Origin: Streptomyces caniscabiei
Lineage (GTDB): Bacteria > Actinomycetota > Actinomycetes > Streptomycetales > Streptomycetaceae
Direction: 5' to 3'
Assembly (NCBI RefSeq): GCF_014930365.1
Contig: NZ_JABXWI010000025.1
Span: 50,455-114,454 of the forward strand
Length of the DNA: 64,000 nucleotides
The notes under the pieces were generated by a model. That model had not been told where the DNA came from. It was given only the letters and a program-made list of their open reading frames with translations, and made no database searches. This document shows positions 7,630 to 15,630 of the stretch, piece after piece. The position numbers and the translations under genes are program-made. How positions within the stretch are numbered: position 1 is the stretch's first letter; each line of letters starts with the position of its first letter.

Positions 7630-8673
7630 ATGACGTACCGCACCGACCGCATCGAAGCCCTGCTCGACGAAGGCGTCCGCTACAAGGTCTACCCCGGCGC
7701 CGTCTGGGCCGTCGGCGACGCCTCTGGCATCCACGCCCACGGCACCACCGGCGTCCTCGACCCCGACGTACCGCACGCTCCGATGCGTCCCGACACCGTC
7801 TTCGACGCCGCGAGCCTCACCAAGATCCTTGCCGTCTGGTCCTCCATCGGCGCACTGTGGGAAGAAGGCAAACTCGACCTCGACTCTCCCCTCGGGGAGT
7901 TCTGGCCGGAGGTCGACGGCCACCCGCTCGCGGCCGTGACGGCTCGCCAACTCCTCACTCACACCGCAGGGGTCCCGCTACGGGCCCAACTGAAGAACCT
8001 GTACGGCACCGACCCCCAGGACATCCGCGACGGCGTACTGCACGAAGCCCTCCACCGCCCACCGGGCGAGGCCGTCGAATACACCGACCGAGCCGCACTC
8101 ATCCTCGGCTACCTCGCCGAACACATCTCCGGCCAGCCCCTCGACCAACTCGCCACGGAACGGACCTGGCAGCCCCTGGGCATGAAAGCCACTTGCTTCG
8201 GCCCCCTACCCGCCGCGACGGTCGCCCGGTGCGCGCCCACCGAACTCGACCCGGACACCAACACCCACCTCAAGGGCACCGCCCACGACTTCTCCGCCCG
8301 CCTCCTCGGCGGCGTGTGCGGCATCGCCGGCGCCTTCACCGTCCTCGACGACCTGGCCCGCTTCCTGCGCTACATGTTGAACGACAACGCTGTCCCCGAG
8401 CGAGCGGGCTTCGGGTCTGCCTGGTCCGAGGCGTCGCTCAGTGTCCAGACCGGCTCACTTGCCCCCGCACGTGGGCTGTTCTGGCATCCCGCCCCCGGTG
8501 CTGATCCAGCCGACGACATCTGGGTGCACTACGGCTTCACGGGAACCGGCATGTGGATCTCACCCCGGCGCCGACGGTGGGCAATTCTGTTGACGAATAA
8601 GCTCTACTACACCCGCGACCGCCAACCCCTGACGGATGTCCGCAATGTCTACCGAGCGCTCGCTTTCAACTGA
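7630..8673 (+). CDS. Serine hydrolase, beta-lactamase (class C)/DD-peptidase-like
   Basis: A 347-residue protein. The penicillin-binding fold shows an S-x-x-K nucleophile motif (Ser62-Leu-Thr-Lys65 in FDAASLTK), a Tyr motif (EYTDRAALILGYLAEH) and a C-terminal HYGFTGTG segment in place of KTG. No signal peptide is visible, so it is predicted to be cytoplasmic; this family includes esterases, amidases and transacylases as well as lactamases. The ATG at 7630 follows AGGGAGA; an in-frame ATG at 7606 has no good site. It lies 100 bp after the glycosyltransferase in the same direction, so it may close the operon or have its own promoter. Confidence 0.78.
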   Translation: MTYRTDRIEALLDEGVRYKVYPGAVWAVGDASGIHAHGTTGVLDPDVPHAPMRPDTVFDAASLTKILAVWSSIGALWEEGKLDLDSPLGEFWPEVDGHPLAAVTARQLLTHTAGVPLRAQLKNLYGTDPQDIRDGVLHEALHRPPGEAVEYTDRAALILGYLAEHISGQPLDQLATERTWQPLGMKATCFGPLPAATVARCAPTELDPDTNTHLKGTAHDFSARLLGGVCGIAGAFTVLDDLARFLRYMLNDNAVPERAGFGSAWSEASLSVQTGSLAPARGLFWHPAPGADPADDIWVHYGFTGTGMWISPRRRRWAILLTNKLYYTRDRQPLTDVRNVYRALAFN

Positions 8674-9163
8674 GGCGGCTGCTTTGAGCGGAGTGGGCCA
8701 CAGAAGCCCACGACTTGCCAAGTTCCAGAGGGAGACGCGTCAACGCTAATGTCACGGCGGAGAGCGTGCCGAAGCCATGGCCAGGCGTTGAATCATGCGC
8801 GTATTCCCCTCTCTTGCGTGGCCCGCTCTCGTTGCGTAAACGGCCGGAGTAGTCAAGTGTGGGCGATCGCGAACTCACTGTAACGAGCGCAATGGGCATC
8901 CACCGCACCAGAGTGCGCCGTTCGCTCCCGTAGCAACTGGCCCGCCGCCACGAGGCACCCCGCTGTACGACCGGCGGATACCGCTTCAGAAGCGCGATCA
9001 GGCCAGGAAGGCCCCTGCCACCACTCCGTTCCGAACGGAACGCCGCGCCCTTTTGTCGCCAGGCCAGCCGCAGAGATCCAACCCAGTGGTGGCAGCGGCG
9101 CGACTGCCGAACGCCCTGGCTTGGTGCCGACCGCCCGCCTCCAAGTCGGAGCGAGCGCAGAGA
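8674..9163. other. Intergenic region, no supported gene
   Basis: About 490 bp between the serine hydrolase and a small leftward gene. Base composition is lower in GC than the flanking genes, and no frame shows consistent third-position bias. A leftward frame over ~8853-9218 overlaps the small gene and has no start signal I trust. No repeat, tRNA or convincing terminator was seen. Confidence 0.4.
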
Positions 9164-9328
9164 TCAGCCGTGGTGTTCCTCCTGCTCGTTCTGCAAGGCG
9201 TCGCGCACGGATCGCCAAGCGCGGATTGCGTTACCGATGTCCACCAACAGCCCTCGGAGTTGGCGAATCAGAACCCTCGCGGCACAAATGGCAGCAATGA
9301 CTTCGAATTCCACCGCGAGCCCGCTCAT
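9164..9328 (-). CDS. Small hypothetical protein (54 aa)
   Basis: Reading leftward from the ATG at 9326-9328, preceded 7 bases upstream by GAGGAG, gives a 54-residue protein that starts MSGLAVEFEVIAAICAARVL and ends NEQEEHHG. The first half is hydrophobic and helical (VIAAICAARVLIRQLRGLLV); the second half is charged. I do not recognise a family. The ribosome binding site and an 18-bp inverted repeat just upstream argue that it is real. It could be a small membrane-associated or coiled-coil regulator. It lies between the nucleotide-enzyme cluster and the CRISPR island with no obvious link to either. Confidence 0.45.
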   Translation of the reverse strand: MSGLAVEFEVIAAICAARVLIRQLRGLLVDIGNAIRAWRSVRDALQNEQEEHHG

Positions 9329-9379
9329 TGGCTGCTCCTCACCTCGGGCACCAGCCTCTCCGCCTCGCGCCGCGAAGTC

Positions 9380-9397
9380 TGTACCACGCTAGGTACA
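9380..9397. promoter_or_regulatory. 18-bp inverted repeat upstream of the 54-aa gene
   Basis: TGTACC-ACGCTA-GGTACA is a perfect 6-bp inverted repeat with a 6-bp centre, about 50 bp upstream of the leftward 54-residue gene. Its place suggests a regulator binding site; the regulator is not identified. Confidence 0.35.
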
Positions 9398-9702
9398 TTT
9401 CGTGATCACCCTCGGATTCGCCCACGCGATCAGGCAGACATGCGGCTGAACTGAACGAGCCGAGCCTCTTTGAGGCGCCGCGTACAAGACTCGCCGCCGT
9501 GAAGGCGCGTGTCCGCATCACAGTTGATGCATTTGCTGATCTTGAAGATCCGCGTCACAGAAACGAGGCTGAGTCGATGCGCCCAGGCTGACCGTCGAAC
9601 GGGCCGGTGTCTGTAGGGTTGGGCCTACTTTTTGTGATCTTGGATGGATCCGCAAGTGCGGCCTGTCCAGAGTGTTCCGGTGCAGTTCATGCGGGGTGCT
9701 CT
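9398..9702. other. Intergenic region before the CRISPR island
   Basis: About 300 bp with modest GC content and no supported reading frame. No repeat, hairpin or promoter could be assigned. The island-flanking direct repeat begins at 9703. Confidence 0.35.
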
Positions 9703-9829
9703 GCGTGAGCGGACGGTTCGGCAGGAGCCGTCATGCACCGAAGCCTGATGTGCGGGGAGGTGCTCCTGACCAGGCGGTTCCGGACGTGGGGAAAGCGTCC
9801 GGAACCAACCTCATGTTCTGGCCAGGACT
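9703..9829. repeat. Left copy of ~127-bp imperfect direct repeat flanking the CRISPR-Cas island
   Basis: This segment aligns in the same orientation with 21132-21259. It begins GCGTGAGCGGACGGT in both copies, shares GAGCCGTCA, CTGACC and GGTTCCGGA blocks, and ends TGGCCAGGACT in both. The left copy also contains a perfect 11-bp hairpin (GGTTCCGGACG ... CGTCCGGAACC at 9776-9806). It ends 9 bp before the outermost repeat of the first CRISPR array. It is probably the arm of an old integration or duplication event. Confidence 0.6.
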
Positions 9830-9837
9830 CCAAGGAC

Positions 9838-10352
9838 GGGTGACCTCCGCGGATGCGAAGCGAACGCGACGGTCTTGGCCTTGATCGTCGATCAGTGTGG
9901 GCGACTTCCGCGGGTGCGGAGCAGACCAAATCGACCCTCTCACGCGGGCGTTCACCACCGGGTGACCTCCGCAGGCGCGGAGCCAACGACGGCACGCTCA
10001 AGTCGTTGTGGGCGCAGCGCGGTGCACCTTCGCGGGCGCGGAGCGAACACCGCGTTGCCGAGCTGGCGCACCTGCTCCCGCGGGGTACCTCCGCGGACGC
10101 GGAGCCAACGGACGCACTCTCTACGCCACGCACCGGCCCCTCGAGGCACCTCTGCGGACGCGGAGCCAACCATGCGCTCGCCTACCAGAGTTGGGCCATT
10201 GGCGGGGCACCTCCGCGACGCGGAGCCAACCGGCACCGCGTCCTGTACCTGAACTCCCAGTTCGGGGCACCTCCGCGGACGCGGAGCCAACGCGTACGAG
10301 CCCGACCAGGTCGCGGAGTAGGTCGGGGCACCTCCGCGGACGCGGAGCCAAC
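9838..10352 (-). CRISPR. Type I-E CRISPR array 1 (9 repeats, transcribed leftward)
   Basis: Nine 27-28 bp repeats recur at a 60-61 bp period: 9838, 9899, 9960, 10021, 10082, 10143, 10204, 10264 and 10325. Spacers are about 33 bp. In crRNA orientation (minus strand) the unit reads GTTGGCTCCGCGTCCGCGG then AGGTGCCCC, with an inner CTCCGC/GCGGAG stem. Nearly all spacers begin with G on that strand, which fits a 29-nt repeat plus 32-nt spacer as in type I-E. The two repeats nearest 10352 are identical, and repeats decay toward 9838, so the leader is on the right, facing the cas operon. Confidence 0.93.
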
Positions 10353-10420
10353 CCTTGCTGACCTGCATGGTTAGGGGTGCTTTGCCATTTTGTGCGTTAC
10401 GACAAGCCCGTTCTTTCGAT
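10353..10420 (-). promoter_or_regulatory. Leader of CRISPR array 1
   Basis: The AT-richer sequence abutting the best-conserved end of array 1. On the minus strand it contains AAAATGGCAAAGC (10379-10391) and GCAGGTCAGCAAGG directly next to the first repeat. Both elements recur in the leader of array 2, which supports a common leader and orientation. A promoter should lie here, but no -35/-10 pair is assigned. Confidence 0.65.
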
Positions 10421-10739
10421 CGTGACCTATCGCAGTCGTGGGACATGCATTTAAGTCACTCGATCGGGTGGGCGGGGGTGTGAGTCTCCGCTGATGCGGA
10501 GCTGGGAGATATTGCGGAGATTTGCCCCATACGTCCCTGGGTTACCTCTATGTGTGCAGAGCGTGTCCACCTGGACTGTATCGGGCGGCTCTGACAGTTG
10601 GGGTGAGTTCGGAGGTTCCGGTTGCGCCGGTTCCATACGTCCCCTTAGCGTCACTCCCTGCTTGACGTCGGCGACTATGCGTGAACTCGTCGGTGTTCGG
10701 GCGCTGTTGGCGTTTCCGAGAGTGGGAGGAGGGGGGATC
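10421..10739 (+). other. Upstream region of the Cascade operon
   Basis: About 320 bp between the array 1 leader and cse1. A frame continuous with cse1 is open from 10494, but its codons are unlike Streptomyces coding DNA (ATA, AGA, TTA, CTA and several T-ending codons), so I treat it as untranslated. It probably holds the cas operon promoter. GGAGGA at 10725-10730 is the likely ribosome binding site for cse1. Confidence 0.45.
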
Positions 10740-12290
10740 TTGCGTGCTTTCATCGCGGCTGACCAGCCGTGCGTCACGCTGGTGTTCCGTCGGGACGCGG
10801 ATCCCGAGGAGTTGGCGGCCTTGGTGCCGGGGGCTGAGCCTGGTGGTCGCCGAGGAGTCGGTCTGCGCACGGCACTTCTGGCCGCTCATGCTGTGGCGGA
10901 CCTTGAGGTGGCGAACCCGGCGGTGGAGTCGATGCTGCGGCGCCTTCTGACCGCGCTCGCGGTCCGCGCCGGCGGCCTTGATGTGCCCGACCGGGATGAA
11001 TGGGAGGAGCGCTTCGACGCGCTGCTGTCGGCGGGCCGGTTCGATGCGGGGGCCGTGAACACGTACTTCGACCGGTGGCGGCACCGGTTCGATCTCTATG
11101 ATCCGCACCGGCCGTTCCTCCAGGATCCCCGTCTTGCGGCGGAGTGCTCGCGCCAGGCGCCGCCCGGGAAACTGGTGATGCCGAGGCCGTCGGGATCGAA
11201 CCAGCCTTGGCTCGACCGGACGCCGCAGGATGTCCCCGTACCGTCGGACGAGGCCCTGGGCTGGCTGCTCGCCTGGCGCGGCTACGGCCCGTCGGGCACG
11301 GGGGCCCAGCGCCGGCACGGCGGCGTGAACTCCAAGAACATGAAGGCCGCGCCATTGCGGGCGCTGGTGTCTTTCCACCCGCTGGGCGGCAGTCTGTTCA
11401 CCTCACTCGTCCTGGCGTGCCCCCCGCCGACTGGAGGAGAAGATCCGGCACAGGATCTCGCGCCGTGGGAGCGCGAGGAACTCGAAGACCCCCTGCTGCC
11501 ATCACCCGTGTGCGGGCCCGTCTCGCTGCTGACCGGCCGGAGCGCCCACCACGTCCTGCTGTCTGCGGACGAGACGGGAGCGGAGACGACAGGCTGCTGG
11601 GTGGCCTGGGCCACGCGGACGGATCTGCCCGCGGCCAGGGATCCGTTCGTCATCGACCGCGCCAAGGGTGGCCCGGTGCGGGCGAGTTGGCGCCGTTCCC
11701 TGCTGAGGGATTTCGACGCCTTCATCCACGCGAAGAACCCCGCCGCGGCGGGCGTCAAGGGGCAGATTCTTCCGGCTTGGCTGTCCGCGTTCGCCGACCT
11801 TCCCGAGGAAGTCCTTGACGGGCTGGGGCCGGTGCGCGTGCGGGCGCTGGGCTGCCACCAGGAGAAACAGGAGAAGGACGAACACTGGTACGCCGTGACG
11901 ACCCCGGCGAGCATCGCCGCGTTCCTTCCTTCCCGGCATCCGCAACGCGCCGCCCGCGTGGCCGACACCCGCAGAGCGGCGGAGGGCGCGGCGGCCGATC
12001 TGGCCAGGGCTCTTCGTACGGTGTGGAAGCACCTGGCGCCCGGTGAGAAGTCCTGCCCGTGGGCGGATGAGGCGACCGCCGCGTACTGGGACCGCGCCGA
12101 GGCGCTGTTCTGGCCGGCGATCAGCCACGACAGCGCCGAGGTGCCCCGGTTTCGCGGCCTGGCCCTGGAGATCTACGACGCCATCACCCGGCCGGCCGCG
12201 ATCACCCCGCAGGGGTTGCACCCGGTGGCCCAGGCCCGCACCCAGCTCACCCACCCCCGGACTCCCGGAAGGAGGGCGAAGGCCGCGTGA
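10740..12290 (+). CDS. cse1: Type I-E Cascade large subunit Cse1 (Cas8e)
   Basis: The large subunit of the type I-E surveillance complex; in this family it recognises the PAM and recruits Cas3. With a TTG start at 10740 it has 516 residues, normal for Cse1. Family features are LRTALLAAHAVADLE near residue 45, DLYDPHRPFLQDP, the KNMKAAPLRALVSFHPLGG segment and the helical C-terminal bundle (AYWDRAEALFWPAI). TTG is chosen because GGAGGA lies 9 bases upstream and because the upstream in-frame part has non-coding codon use; ATG at 10677 or 10494 are alternatives. The N-terminal DQPCVTLV replaces the usual D-PWIPV, a Trp-to-Cys change. It is the first gene of the Cascade operon. Confidence 0.85.
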   Translation: MRAFIAADQPCVTLVFRRDADPEELAALVPGAEPGGRRGVGLRTALLAAHAVADLEVANPAVESMLRRLLTALAVRAGGLDVPDRDEWEERFDALLSAGRFDAGAVNTYFDRWRHRFDLYDPHRPFLQDPRLAAECSRQAPPGKLVMPRPSGSNQPWLDRTPQDVPVPSDEALGWLLAWRGYGPSGTGAQRRHGGVNSKNMKAAPLRALVSFHPLGGSLFTSLVLACPPPTGGEDPAQDLAPWEREELEDPLLPSPVCGPVSLLTGRSAHHVLLSADETGAETTGCWVAWATRTDLPAARDPFVIDRAKGGPVRASWRRSLLRDFDAFIHAKNPAAAGVKGQILPAWLSAFADLPEEVLDGLGPVRVRALGCHQEKQEKDEHWYAVTTPASIAAFLPSRHPQRAARVADTRRAAEGAAADLARALRTVWKHLAPGEKSCPWADEATAAYWDRAEALFWPAISHDSAEVPRFRGLALEIYDAITRPAAITPQGLHPVAQARTQLTHPRTPGRRAKAA

Positions 12291-12895
12291 CCACCGAGTC
12301 CCCGCCCGCCCCGTCGGTCAAGAAGAACCCGCTGGAGTCGTTCGAGCGGTTCATGCGCACCGTCCGTAGCGCGTGTGCCACCCCGGGCGGCCGCGCCGCC
12401 TTGCGTGACGGCCTGGCCGAGGAACTGTCCTCCCCGTGGCGGCTGTACATGCATCTGCTGCCCGCCGGAGGGATCCCCTCCTACGCGCCCACCCGCGAGG
12501 CCGAACTCCCGTATCTGCTCGTGGCCTGTCTGTACGCGGTCCACGACGCCCCCAACCCCCGCACGGCGAAGTCGAACCCCCCGCCCGCTGCGAAACCGGC
12601 GGAGATGTGGCAGAACCTGGGCTGGTCCTACGCCCGCGCCGCACGCACGGGCGCGATGCGCCGGGAGAACGCCGCCGACGCGCTGTCGCACCTGGCCGAA
12701 CTCGGCAGCGAGGACCTGTACCGAGAGCTTCCCGGCGCGATCTCGCTGCTGCGCTCGCAGCAGATCCCCGTCAAGTGGCCGGTGCTGCTGCGGGATCTGA
12801 CCCGCTGGCCGAAGTGGGCGGACGACGTCCGCGTCGAATGGGCCCGCGCCTACCACACCCCCACCATCCGCACCGCTGAGGAGAAGACCAAGTGA
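12287..12895 (+). CDS. cse2: Type I-E Cascade small subunit Cse2
   Basis: A 202-residue helical protein of the Cse2/CasB (Cas11e) family. Position between Cse1 and Cas7 and the segments LLVACLYAVHDAP, NLGWSYARAA and LLRSQQIPVKWPVLLRDLTRWP fit the family. In Cascade two copies form the inner belly that stabilises the R-loop. The GTG start overlaps the cse1 stop (GTGA). Confidence 0.85.
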   Translation: MTTESPPAPSVKKNPLESFERFMRTVRSACATPGGRAALRDGLAEELSSPWRLYMHLLPAGGIPSYAPTREAELPYLLVACLYAVHDAPNPRTAKSNPPPAAKPAEMWQNLGWSYARAARTGAMRRENAADALSHLAELGSEDLYRELPGAISLLRSQQIPVKWPVLLRDLTRWPKWADDVRVEWARAYHTPTIRTAEEKTK

Positions 12896-14148
12896 TCAAC
12901 TTCGGCCCCGGAAACCTGCACGTCGATCTCCACCTGATCCAGTCCTACCCCTACTCCAATCTCAACAGGGATCGGCAGGGGGCTCCGAAGTCCGCGCGCT
13001 ACGGCGGTGTGATGCGCGCCCGCAATTCATCGCAGAACGGCAAGCGGCACACCCGTACGGCTGTGGAGAGGGCGGTCGGCATCCGGGCGTTGCGGACCCG
13101 TGGCGTGCCACAGGCCGTCGCCAAGCGGCTGGCAGCACGCGGCTGGCAGCCGGAACTGGCCCGGGCCGCTGGGCAGATGCTGATTCTGGCGGCCGGGGTG
13201 AAGGGGCTGGGCATCACCGACTCCGGTGGCACCAACGCCCTGCTGTTCCTGCCGGAGAGCGCACTGGACGAACTGGCAGACCTCGCCGACGGCCACCGAG
13301 GCGACATCACCCAGGCGGTCTACGACATCGAGGCCGAAGCGGCGAAGGCGGCGAAGAGGACCACCCGCAGGAAGGCGGACGCCGACCTGGAACCGGCAGC
13401 GGACGACGAGGAAGAGCCCGCCGTCGGCGAGGGCAGCCCGCTGGCCAGGTACGCGGCCAAGATCCTGCCGAAGGCGGCGGTGCTCACGATCCTTCAGTCG
13501 AAGAACGCCTCGGTCGCTGCCTTCGGCCGCATGCTCGCCAACGAGTCCGGCTCCATCGTGGACGGCGCGGTGCAGATGGCGCACGGACTGAGCACTCACG
13601 CGGCCAGCACCCAGCTGGACTACTTCACGGCGGTCGACGACATCCTCGAAGAGGAGGGCACCGAGCGCGGCGCCGGGCACATGGGGGACCAGCGCTACAC
13701 CTCGGCCACCTTCTACCGCTACACCTCCTTGAACGTCACCGAACTTGTGCGCAACCTCGACGGCGACACCCAGACCGCCCAGGCCGTACTCGCAGAGTTC
13801 ATGCGCGCCTTCATCACCACGGTCCTGCCGGCCAAAGCCTCCGGCACCGCCCCGTTCACCGTGCCGCACCTGACCTACGCCGCACTGCGGTCGGACCGCC
13901 CGGTCAGCCTGGTCGGCGCCTACGAGACCCCGGTGCCCGACAGCGCCGAGGGCTACCTGCCCCGCTCCATGCAGCGGCTGAACGACCACGCCCGGGCCCA
14001 CCACCGCTTCCTGGGCACAGGGGGACTGATCACCCACGCCCACAGCGGACTGACCGACGATTCCTTCGACGCGCTGGGCGACCGCCTCGACGGCCTGGAC
14101 GAGCTGATCGCCCGCGTGAGCGACACCGTCACCAAGGAGCTGGCGTGA
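12892..14148 (+). CDS. cas7e: Type I-E Cascade backbone subunit Cas7 (Cse4/CasC)
   Basis: A 418-residue RAMP-fold protein. The N-terminus HLIQSYPYSNLNRDRQGAPK followed by GGVMRARNSSQNGKRHTR is the family signature (usually SSQ preceded by Ile or Val). Later SATFYRYTSLNVTEL and FITTVLPAKASG blocks are typical. Six copies line the crRNA in type I-E Cascade. It is somewhat longer than the E. coli protein, with a charged insert near residues 140-180 (AAKAAKRTTRRKADADLEP). GTG start, 4-bp overlap with cse2. Confidence 0.93.
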   Translation: MINFGPGNLHVDLHLIQSYPYSNLNRDRQGAPKSARYGGVMRARNSSQNGKRHTRTAVERAVGIRALRTRGVPQAVAKRLAARGWQPELARAAGQMLILAAGVKGLGITDSGGTNALLFLPESALDELADLADGHRGDITQAVYDIEAEAAKAAKRTTRRKADADLEPAADDEEEPAVGEGSPLARYAAKILPKAAVLTILQSKNASVAAFGRMLANESGSIVDGAVQMAHGLSTHAASTQLDYFTAVDDILEEEGTERGAGHMGDQRYTSATFYRYTSLNVTELVRNLDGDTQTAQAVLAEFMRAFITTVLPAKASGTAPFTVPHLTYAALRSDRPVSLVGAYETPVPDSAEGYLPRSMQRLNDHARAHHRFLGTGGLITHAHSGLTDDSFDALGDRLDGLDELIARVSDTVTKELA

Positions 14149-14891
14149 GCGGCGGGCTCCTGCTCCACCTGTCCGGACCCTTGCAGTCCTGGGGCTCGGA
14201 CGCGGACTTCGAAGTACGCACCACCCACCGCTGGCCCACCCGCTCCGGCCTCACCGGACTGCTCGCCTGCTGCCTGGGCCGACCCCGCGACAGCGACAAC
14301 ACCGACCTCGCCGAGCTGTCCTACACCATCCGCGTGGACCGGCCGGGCCAGCGGGAGATGGACTTCCACACCGTCGGCGGCGGCTACCCCCGCCATCTCA
14401 CCCCGCCCACCGCCGACGGCAAGTTCCGCAAGCTGAGGGAGGGCACCATCCTCACCCAGCGCCAGTACCTGACCGACGCCGCCTTCACCGTCGCCGTCAC
14501 CGGCCCCCGGCCCACGCTCGCCCCGTGCACCCAGGCCCTCCAGCGTCCCCGGTTCGCCCCGTACCTGGGGCGCCGTTCCTGTGTTCCGGACACCCCGATC
14601 CTCATCCGGTCCGACGTGAGCGACCCGGTGGCCGAACTCGACCGTCTGCCGCTGCACCGCACCCCAGCGCGGTACGGCGCCCGAGAGCCGGTGACGTTCC
14701 TCTACGACGCCGCCCCCGAGCCCGGAGCCCTGCCGGACACGGAGATCCGCGACCAGCCCGGCCCGCACCGCCACTTCACGGGCCGCCCCGTGTGGGAGCG
14801 GCAACGCCCGCTGCCCGACGCCGACGACGCGGGCCGGGGCACTGACTGGCTCACCGCACTGACTGATTACCGAGAGGCAGCCGCCGCATGA
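14145..14891 (+). CDS. cas5e: Type I-E Cascade subunit Cas5 (CasD)
   Basis: A 248-residue RAMP protein. The N-terminal LLHLSGPLQSWGSDADFEVR and RWPTRSGLTGLLACCLGR are the Cas5e signature, followed by a glycine-rich YLGRRSCVP. In this family it caps the crRNA 5' handle. The GTG start overlaps cas7, and its stop overlaps cas6e, so the five Cascade genes are translationally coupled. Confidence 0.93.
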   Translation: MSGGLLLHLSGPLQSWGSDADFEVRTTHRWPTRSGLTGLLACCLGRPRDSDNTDLAELSYTIRVDRPGQREMDFHTVGGGYPRHLTPPTADGKFRKLREGTILTQRQYLTDAAFTVAVTGPRPTLAPCTQALQRPRFAPYLGRRSCVPDTPILIRSDVSDPVAELDRLPLHRTPARYGAREPVTFLYDAAPEPGALPDTEIRDQPGPHRHFTGRPVWERQRPLPDADDAGRGTDWLTALTDYREAAAA

Positions 14892-15553
14892 CCACCACCC
14901 CGACGGCCGTCACCCAGACGGTGCACCTGGCCCGGCTCCACCTTGAGGCCCGCAGCCGGGACGTCCACCGTGACCTCAAGGACGCCACCCGCCTGCACAC
15001 CACCGTCCAGGCCCTGTTCCCCGACGCCCTCGGACCCGCCCCCAGGACGGCCACGAACACCCTCTACCGCATCGAGCGCGAGCAGGCCGGTGCGCTGCTG
15101 CTGATCCAGTCCACGCTGCCCATCAACCGCAACGCCCTGCCCTCCGGCTACGCCAGCCAGGTCGAATACCGCGACCTGGGCCCGCTGCTCAACTGGGTGG
15201 ACGAAGGCCGCGTCGTGCGGTTCCGGATCGACGCCAACCCGATCAAGAGCGTGCCGGTGCCCGGTGCCCGGCGCGGCAGGCGCGTGCCCGTCTCGGGCGA
15301 GGATGCCCTGGCCTGGTGGGAGCGCCAAGCCGGCCGGGCGGGACTGGCCAACCAACTCGTCCTCGACCTCCCGCAGCCCGACGTGCTCGGCTCTCGCACT
15401 GATGCCAAGGGGATCCGGTTGCGTGCCATGCGCTTCGAGGGCGTCGCCACCGTCACCGACCCCGAGGCCCTGCGCACCGCGATCACCACCGGCATCGGCC
15501 AGGGCCGCGCCTACGGCCTGGGCCTGCTGTCCATCGCCCCCTACCGCCCCTGA
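14888..15553 (+). CDS. cas6e: Type I-E crRNA endoribonuclease Cas6e (CasE)
   Basis: A 221-residue double-RAMP endonuclease that cuts the repeat hairpin of the pre-crRNA. The C-terminal G-rich loop GIGQGRAYGLGLLSIAP matches the Cas6e signature, and the N-terminus (VHLARLHLEARSRDVHRDLKDATRLHTTV) contains the expected His positions. It is the last gene of the coupled Cascade operon and is followed by a strong hairpin. Confidence 0.92.
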   Translation: MTTTPTAVTQTVHLARLHLEARSRDVHRDLKDATRLHTTVQALFPDALGPAPRTATNTLYRIEREQAGALLLIQSTLPINRNALPSGYASQVEYRDLGPLLNWVDEGRVVRFRIDANPIKSVPVPGARRGRRVPVSGEDALAWWERQAGRAGLANQLVLDLPQPDVLGSRTDAKGIRLRAMRFEGVATVTDPEALRTAITTGIGQGRAYGLGLLSIAPYRP

Positions 15554-15567
15554 CCCCCACCGTCCTT

Positions 15568-15603
15568 GCCACCCGGCCCCGGCCGACGCCGGGGCCGGGT
15601 GGC
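15568..15603 (+). terminator. Perfect 15-bp hairpin between cas6e and cas3
   Basis: GCCACCCGGCCCCGG at 15568-15582 pairs without mismatch with 15589-15603 across a 6-base loop. There is no U-tract, which is normal for Streptomyces terminators. It lies 15 bp after cas6e and 28 bp before cas3. It should end or attenuate the Cascade transcript, so cas3 may be expressed at a lower level or from another promoter. Confidence 0.7.
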
Positions 15604-15630
15604 CCGTCCGTACGAAAGGAATCAGGGCGC

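Noticed and set aside
9053..9454. 133-residue rightward frame before the island
   Set aside because: No ribosome binding site or family, poor codon bias, and it opposes the better supported 54-residue leftward gene.
9672..10446. Several 70-175 residue open frames on both strands across CRISPR array 1
   Set aside because: Their translations are periodic (RGRGANxx, SASAEVPR) and simply read through the repeats; they are not proteins.
10494..10739. N-terminal extension of cse1
   Set aside because: Codon use (TTA, ATA, AGA, CTA) is not that of the gene, and a better start with GGAGGA lies at 10740.
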